A stretch of DNA of 9,241 bases from Dehalococcoidia bacterium. Its GTDB lineage: Bacteria; Chloroflexota; Dehalococcoidia; Dehalococcoidales; W498. This document shows, in pieces, positions 6,764 to 9,241 of the stretch (position 1 is its first letter; each line of letters opens with the position of its first letter). The notes beneath the pieces are model-generated. The model was not told the origin of the DNA. It did no database searches and worked only from the letters and a program-made list of their open reading frames with translations. Both the position numbers and the translations under genes were made by a program. Location of the stretch: positions 1-9,241 of the forward strand of contig JAUWEU010000017.1 of NCBI GenBank assembly GCA_030608125.1, in the 5' to 3' direction.

Positions 6764-6767
6764 AAAA

Positions 6768-8105
6768 ATGAAAGGAGAAACAACGAAAAAGGTAGCAACA
6801 ACTGGGATTTTGGCTGTCTTGATTATTTCTTTCTTACTTCCTCTAACTCCAAGTCATATTCAGGCCCAGGGAATAATAGAAGAGACAGTTGCACGTAGAG
6901 ATCTTGTGATACAGCTAGACGAAGGCTTGTCAACTGATGCTCAGTTGACATTTCCTGCTGCCGGTAGCGGACCTTTCCCAGGTGTTCTATTAGTGCAAGG
7001 CTCTGGCACAATTGATATGGACGAATACCTTCCACCCGGCGCCACCGGCCTGGAAAAGCCATCAGCACCCTTTGTACAGATCGCAGAATATCTGTCAGCC
7101 AGAGGGTTTGCCGTGCTTCGCTACAATAAGAGATACGTGGGTGCAAAAAGTACCTTGCTGGATCCAGAGGGTTGGGCAACTGTTACCTTCCAAGACTTGA
7201 AACAGGATGCGGAGACAGCCCTGAAAGTCCTCATTGAGCAACCTGAAGTCGATGCAGACGATGTAACCATAATCGGTCACAGCGAGGGAGCCATCATAGC
7301 ACCTCGAGTTGCTGTTGAGAATACGGGGGTAAAGAACATAGTGCTTATGGGAGCCACTTCTCAGGACCTTCGCGAAGTACTCTACTTCCAGCTGGTCGAG
7401 GGGCCTTTCCTCTACGCTGAAGATACAATAGATACGAACCATGACGAATTGCTATCGATAGAAGAAGTATATGAAACGCGAGAATTTGGACTCGTATTCC
7501 TCCCTGCAAGTATGTTCATAGAAAACAGCACCGGACAATGGCTCTGGCAACAAGGGTTTGATACTGACGAAGACGGCTACCTGAGTATTCAAGAAGAACT
7601 CAAACCTTGGTTAGTTAAACGTATGGAAACCTATACAACATCTGAGGCTATACCCATGCACAAGTACTTGCAATCAATATTTGCTCTGGAAGACACTTTG
7701 GGCATGATCGGCAATGTTTCTGCCAGCATTCTGATACTTCAAGGGGAAGGAGATATACAGACTCCGGTTGAGCAAGCCTATCTTCTAGAGCAAAGGTTGA
7801 CGGAGACGAACCATCCTGACCATACCCTAATTACCTATCCAGGTCTTGGGCACACATTCTACCCTGCAGACGGCTGGAATCAGCCCTTAGGCCCGATACA
7901 GGAATATGTTCTCTCAGACCTGGCTTCATGGCTCAAGGATCCAGCGAGAAAGGTTCGCTACCTCACTGCTGAGATTAAGGCAAATGCCGATGAAATAGAG
8001 CGGCTTAAATCGTCCCTGGATATGACTGCAATCTTTGCCTACGGTGCCATCGGAATCGCCGTATTGGCACTTGTGATTACTGGAGTGGCATTCCGTAAAC
8101 GCTAG
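6768..8105 (+). CDS. Secreted, C-terminally membrane-anchored alpha/beta hydrolase with two EF-hand-like loops
   Basis: This 445-residue protein has an N-terminal signal peptide (hydrophobic core ~12-27, likely cleavage near IQA-Q). An alpha/beta-hydrolase domain follows: oxyanion region GVLLVQGSGTID, nucleophile elbow GHSEG (S172), acid D329 in QGEGDIQTP and histidine H362 in GLGHTFYP. The cap region between strand 6 and the acid carries two EF-hand-type calcium loops, D222-E233 (DTNHDELLSIEE) and D265-E276 (DTDEDGYLSIQE), in canonical DxDxDGxIxxxE spacing. After a charged helix (~398-418) comes a transmembrane segment (~420-441) ending FRKR. It should sit outside the cytoplasmic membrane, tethered by its C-terminus. 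The substrate is unknown; family members are esterases or peptidases. ATG 6768 is the only in-frame ATG before the signal peptide, but the ribosome binding site sits just inside it. Confidence 0.9.
   Translation: MKGETTKKVATTGILAVLIISFLLPLTPSHIQAQGIIEETVARRDLVIQLDEGLSTDAQLTFPAAGSGPFPGVLLVQGSGTIDMDEYLPPGATGLEKPSAPFVQIAEYLSARGFAVLRYNKRYVGAKSTLLDPEGWATVTFQDLKQDAETALKVLIEQPEVDADDVTIIGHSEGAIIAPRVAVENTGVKNIVLMGATSQDLREVLYFQLVEGPFLYAEDTIDTNHDELLSIEEVYETREFGLVFLPASMFIENSTGQWLWQQGFDTDEDGYLSIQEELKPWLVKRMETYTTSEAIPMHKYLQSIFALEDTLGMIGNVSASILILQGEGDIQTPVEQAYLLEQRLTETNHPDHTLITYPGLGHTFYPADGWNQPLGPIQEYVLSDLASWLKDPARKVRYLTAEIKANADEIERLKSSLDMTAIFAYGAIGIAVLALVITGVAFRKR
6771..6777 (+). promoter_or_regulatory. 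Shine-Dalgarno-like AAAGGAG inside the first codons of the hydrolase gene
   Basis: AAAGGAG lies three bases downstream of the first base of the ATG at 6768, where it cannot serve that ATG. It ends five bases before an in-frame ACG at 6783, and translation from there would read MKKVATTGILAV if initiated with methionine, a classic signal-peptide start. The ACG may therefore be a decayed or unusual start codon. Confidence 0.5.
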
Positions 8106-8114
8106 CTTTTTAAG

Positions 8115-8132
8115 AACCGATAGCATTCGGTT
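8115..8132. repeat. Short inverted repeat between hydrolase and lipoprotein genes
   Basis: AACCGA (8115-8120) and TCGGTT (8127-8132) form a six-pair stem with a TAGCAT loop, ten bases after the hydrolase stop. No T-run follows; the next bases are the ribosome binding site at 8136-8143. It is too weak to call a terminator and could influence translation of the gene that follows. Confidence 0.4.
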
Positions 8133-8184
8133 ATGAAAGGAGGATAACGATGACTACCAAGATGTTAAAAGAGAATAAAAGGAG

Positions 8185-8190
8185 AGGAGG
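8185..8190 (+). promoter_or_regulatory. Second of two ribosome binding sites for the lipoprotein gene
   Basis: AGGAGG ends seven bases before the ATG at 8198, ideal spacing, and the protein from there begins MKNRVFLIVL as a normal lipoprotein signal. A second site, AAAGGAGG (8136-8143), sits six bases before an in-frame ATG at 8150 that would add sixteen basic residues. Both are good; I prefer 8198 because of the signal-peptide shape. Confidence 0.65.
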
Positions 8191-8197
8191 AAAAATA

Positions 8198-8713
8198 ATG
8201 AAAAACAGAGTTTTCCTGATTGTGTTAGCCACGCTGTTGCTGATTGCCACCGGGGTTGTAGCCTACGGCTGCCAGCCTACGTCGGTTGAGAAACCGATAC
8301 CACCCGACCCCTTCACCACCACATGGTATCTCGGTGAGGGACAAAGAACGGTTACTTTTAGTGGCGATAGCGCCGGGCATATCGCCGGTCAGCACTCCGA
8401 CTTCGAACTGCGCCTGGATAACAACTCCCCTGACGAACGCTGGCAGGACGAGTATTGTATTTTTCTAACGGATGACAGCAGTATCATACTGGAAATCGCA
8501 CACGCGCCGTTTGACATTTCACCCTCCGGTTCTTTTCACACAAGCGTTCCGGTAACGTTTCCCGGCGAGCTTGACGGGCCCTATGGTATGAGCGTACTTA
8601 TTCCCGACCGAGTGGCAATGGTTACGACAATCTGGATAGGTGAGGAGACGCCGGTCAGCGCTGGTCCCTGGCCTGATATTCGCACCTGCCCGGCATACCT
8701 GACCGAGGAATGA
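8198..8713 (+). CDS. Putative lipoprotein, N-terminal part of a gene split by an in-frame stop
   Basis: From 8198 the protein is 171 residues. A signal of the form MKNRVFLIVLATLLLIATGV leads to a lipobox-like VAYGC, making C25 the probable lipidated residue. A short proline-rich linker (KPIPPDPF) follows. The mature part is a probably beta-rich domain with no cysteine cluster or catalytic motif that I recognise; segments include TWYLGEGQRTVTFSGD, FELRLDNNSPDERWQDEYC and PVTFPGELDGPYG. It would be exported and tethered to the outer face of the membrane. An alternative start at 8150 has its own ribosome binding site and adds sixteen residues. The TGA at 8711-8713 interrupts what looks like a longer protein, since the same frame continues with recognisable coding sequence to 9037. 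The function is unknown; it follows the secreted hydrolase by under 100 bases. Confidence 0.72.
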   Translation: MKNRVFLIVLATLLLIATGVVAYGCQPTSVEKPIPPDPFTTTWYLGEGQRTVTFSGDSAGHIAGQHSDFELRLDNNSPDERWQDEYCIFLTDDSSIILEIAHAPFDISPSGSFHTSVPVTFPGELDGPYGMSVLIPDRVAMVTTIWIGEETPVSAGPWPDIRTCPAYLTEE

Positions 8714-9037
8714 AGCCGGGACCTTGCGGAAGAATTTGTCAGGAACAGCCCCACCTTTGCCTTTGATGGGATTGCGGAATCACTGGAGTTAACCGCTACC
8801 GCCGTCTTCACGAAGAAGATTATCTCAGCGAACGCTCCGGCAGAGGATGAGATCCGCGGCTGGGAATTCACTTTCCGGTTCGAAAGCCGTCATGCCGGCT
8901 ACGGTGACCGGACGGGGCAGATGCTTTCCCAGGTGATAACCCCGCATGAAGCGGTTATTACTGTGGAGCAGGGGAAAGTAATATCCGCCATCATGGACGG
9001 AAAATGGGACATACTCAGACAATCTATGCTGGATTAG
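8714..9037 (+). pseudogene. In-frame continuation of the lipoprotein gene after TGA (C-terminal domain)
   Basis: After the TGA the same frame runs open for 107 codons to a TAG at 9035-9037. The blocks are SRDLAEEFVRNSPTFAFDGI, then WEFTFRFESRHAGYGDRTGQ, then MLSQVITPHEAVITVEQGKV and a closing DGKWDILRQ. I recall this combination, especially RNSPTFxFDGI and SRHAGYGDRTGQ, as a conserved uncharacterised domain at the C-terminus of archaeal and bacterial lipoproteins, where it follows the N-terminal part without interruption. There is no ATG, GTG or TTG start near its beginning and no ribosome binding site, so it is not an independent gene. The simplest explanation is a nonsense mutation (for example CGA to TGA) in a once continuous ~279-residue lipoprotein. 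Readthrough, a sequencing error or UGA recoding are alternatives. Confidence 0.7.
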
Positions 9038-9070
9038 AGCCAAACCGCTGGAAAAACTGAACAAACGAGG

Positions 9071-9241
9071 AAAAAGAATTGGTGATAAGGCATTGGTGAG
9101 CTTAAAATCTACCATACCCCCGCAAGCCTTAAGAGCTTGAGCAAGGTATTGCCCGTCTATACGAACAAAGCCTTCACCATCGGTATCAGCGGTCAATGTG
9201 GCTTGCCCCTTATCATCGGGATTAGCCATCACCACCATACC
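9071..9241 (-). pseudogene. DNA polymerase III beta-clamp-like C-terminal fragment (runs off the right edge, 3' end truncated)
   Basis: On the minus strand the frame enters from the right edge (GMVVMANPDDKGQATLTADT) and continues with VRIDGQYLAQALKACGGMVD and FKLTNALSPILF. This resembles the last domain of a DnaN-type sliding clamp, where YLxxALKAC and a short beta strand ending in SPxLF precede a terminal VVMPM-type strand. Here family-like sequence stops at SPILF (about 9071) and the frame runs on into antisense of the lipoprotein gene as far as the stop at 8825-8827. The terminal strand that completes the clamp fold is missing, so the 3' end appears deleted. The assignment comes from remembered motifs and is moderate; a phage- or element-borne clamp paralogue is as likely as the housekeeping gene. 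Bases 9038-9070 hold nothing else identifiable. Confidence 0.55.

Noticed and set aside
8711..8760. Selenocysteine codon with a downstream insertion element
   Set aside because: No stable hairpin with a suitable loop is visible right after the TGA, and nothing else in the window suggests selenocysteine use; a nonsense mutation is simpler.
8825..9070. Left part of the minus-strand open frame as a real protein extension of the clamp fragment
   Set aside because: It is antisense to the recognisable C-terminal domain of the lipoprotein gene, and its translation has no domain-like pattern.

Overview
The window reads as chromosomal DNA of an anaerobic prokaryote with moderate GC. Nearly everything recognisable lies on the + strand. 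The clues to lifestyle are an HdrA/MvhD/MvhG electron-bifurcation set, a multi-cluster iron-sulfur sensor kinase and a sigma-54 regulatory circuit. Sigma-54 and an NtrC-type activator point to a bacterium. The combination would suit an uncultured anaerobe such as a Dehalococcoidia-like Chloroflexota, but that lineage guess rests on gene-family impressions only.

Region 1 (1-1868) is the tail of a heterodisulfide-reductase/[NiFe]-hydrogenase operon. It holds the C-terminal end of HdrA, a complete MvhD, and only the first third of a hydrogenase small subunit (MvhG-like). A complete ~240-residue hydrogenase-operon protein (DUF6390-like) follows. The rest of the small subunit and any catalytic large subunit (MvhA) are absent here, so this copy looks like a deletion derivative.

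Region 2 (1899-6553) follows with the same strand and tight spacing. It encodes a stand-alone RAM/Lrp-AsnC ligand-binding domain and a short, divergent sigma-54 factor. Next is a 648-residue histidine kinase whose sensor is an [FeFe]-hydrogenase-like domain flanked by iron-sulfur modules. Last is an NtrC-type sigma-54 activator that overlaps the kinase gene by 17 bases. Sensor, regulator, activator and sigma factor are therefore co-encoded. The simplest reading is a dedicated H2- or redox-responsive sigma-54 circuit placed beside the electron-bifurcation genes.

Region 3 (6554-9241) has a different character and contains several broken genes. A 214-base gap carries a long hairpin and the tail of a lost receiver domain. 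Then comes a secreted, C-terminally anchored alpha/beta hydrolase with two EF-hand-like loops. A lipoprotein gene follows that is split by an in-frame TGA. At the right edge is a minus-strand fragment resembling the C-terminal domain of a DNA polymerase III beta clamp, truncated where it meets the lipoprotein gene. No tRNA, rRNA, CRISPR array, insertion sequence or convincing sigma-54 promoter was seen.
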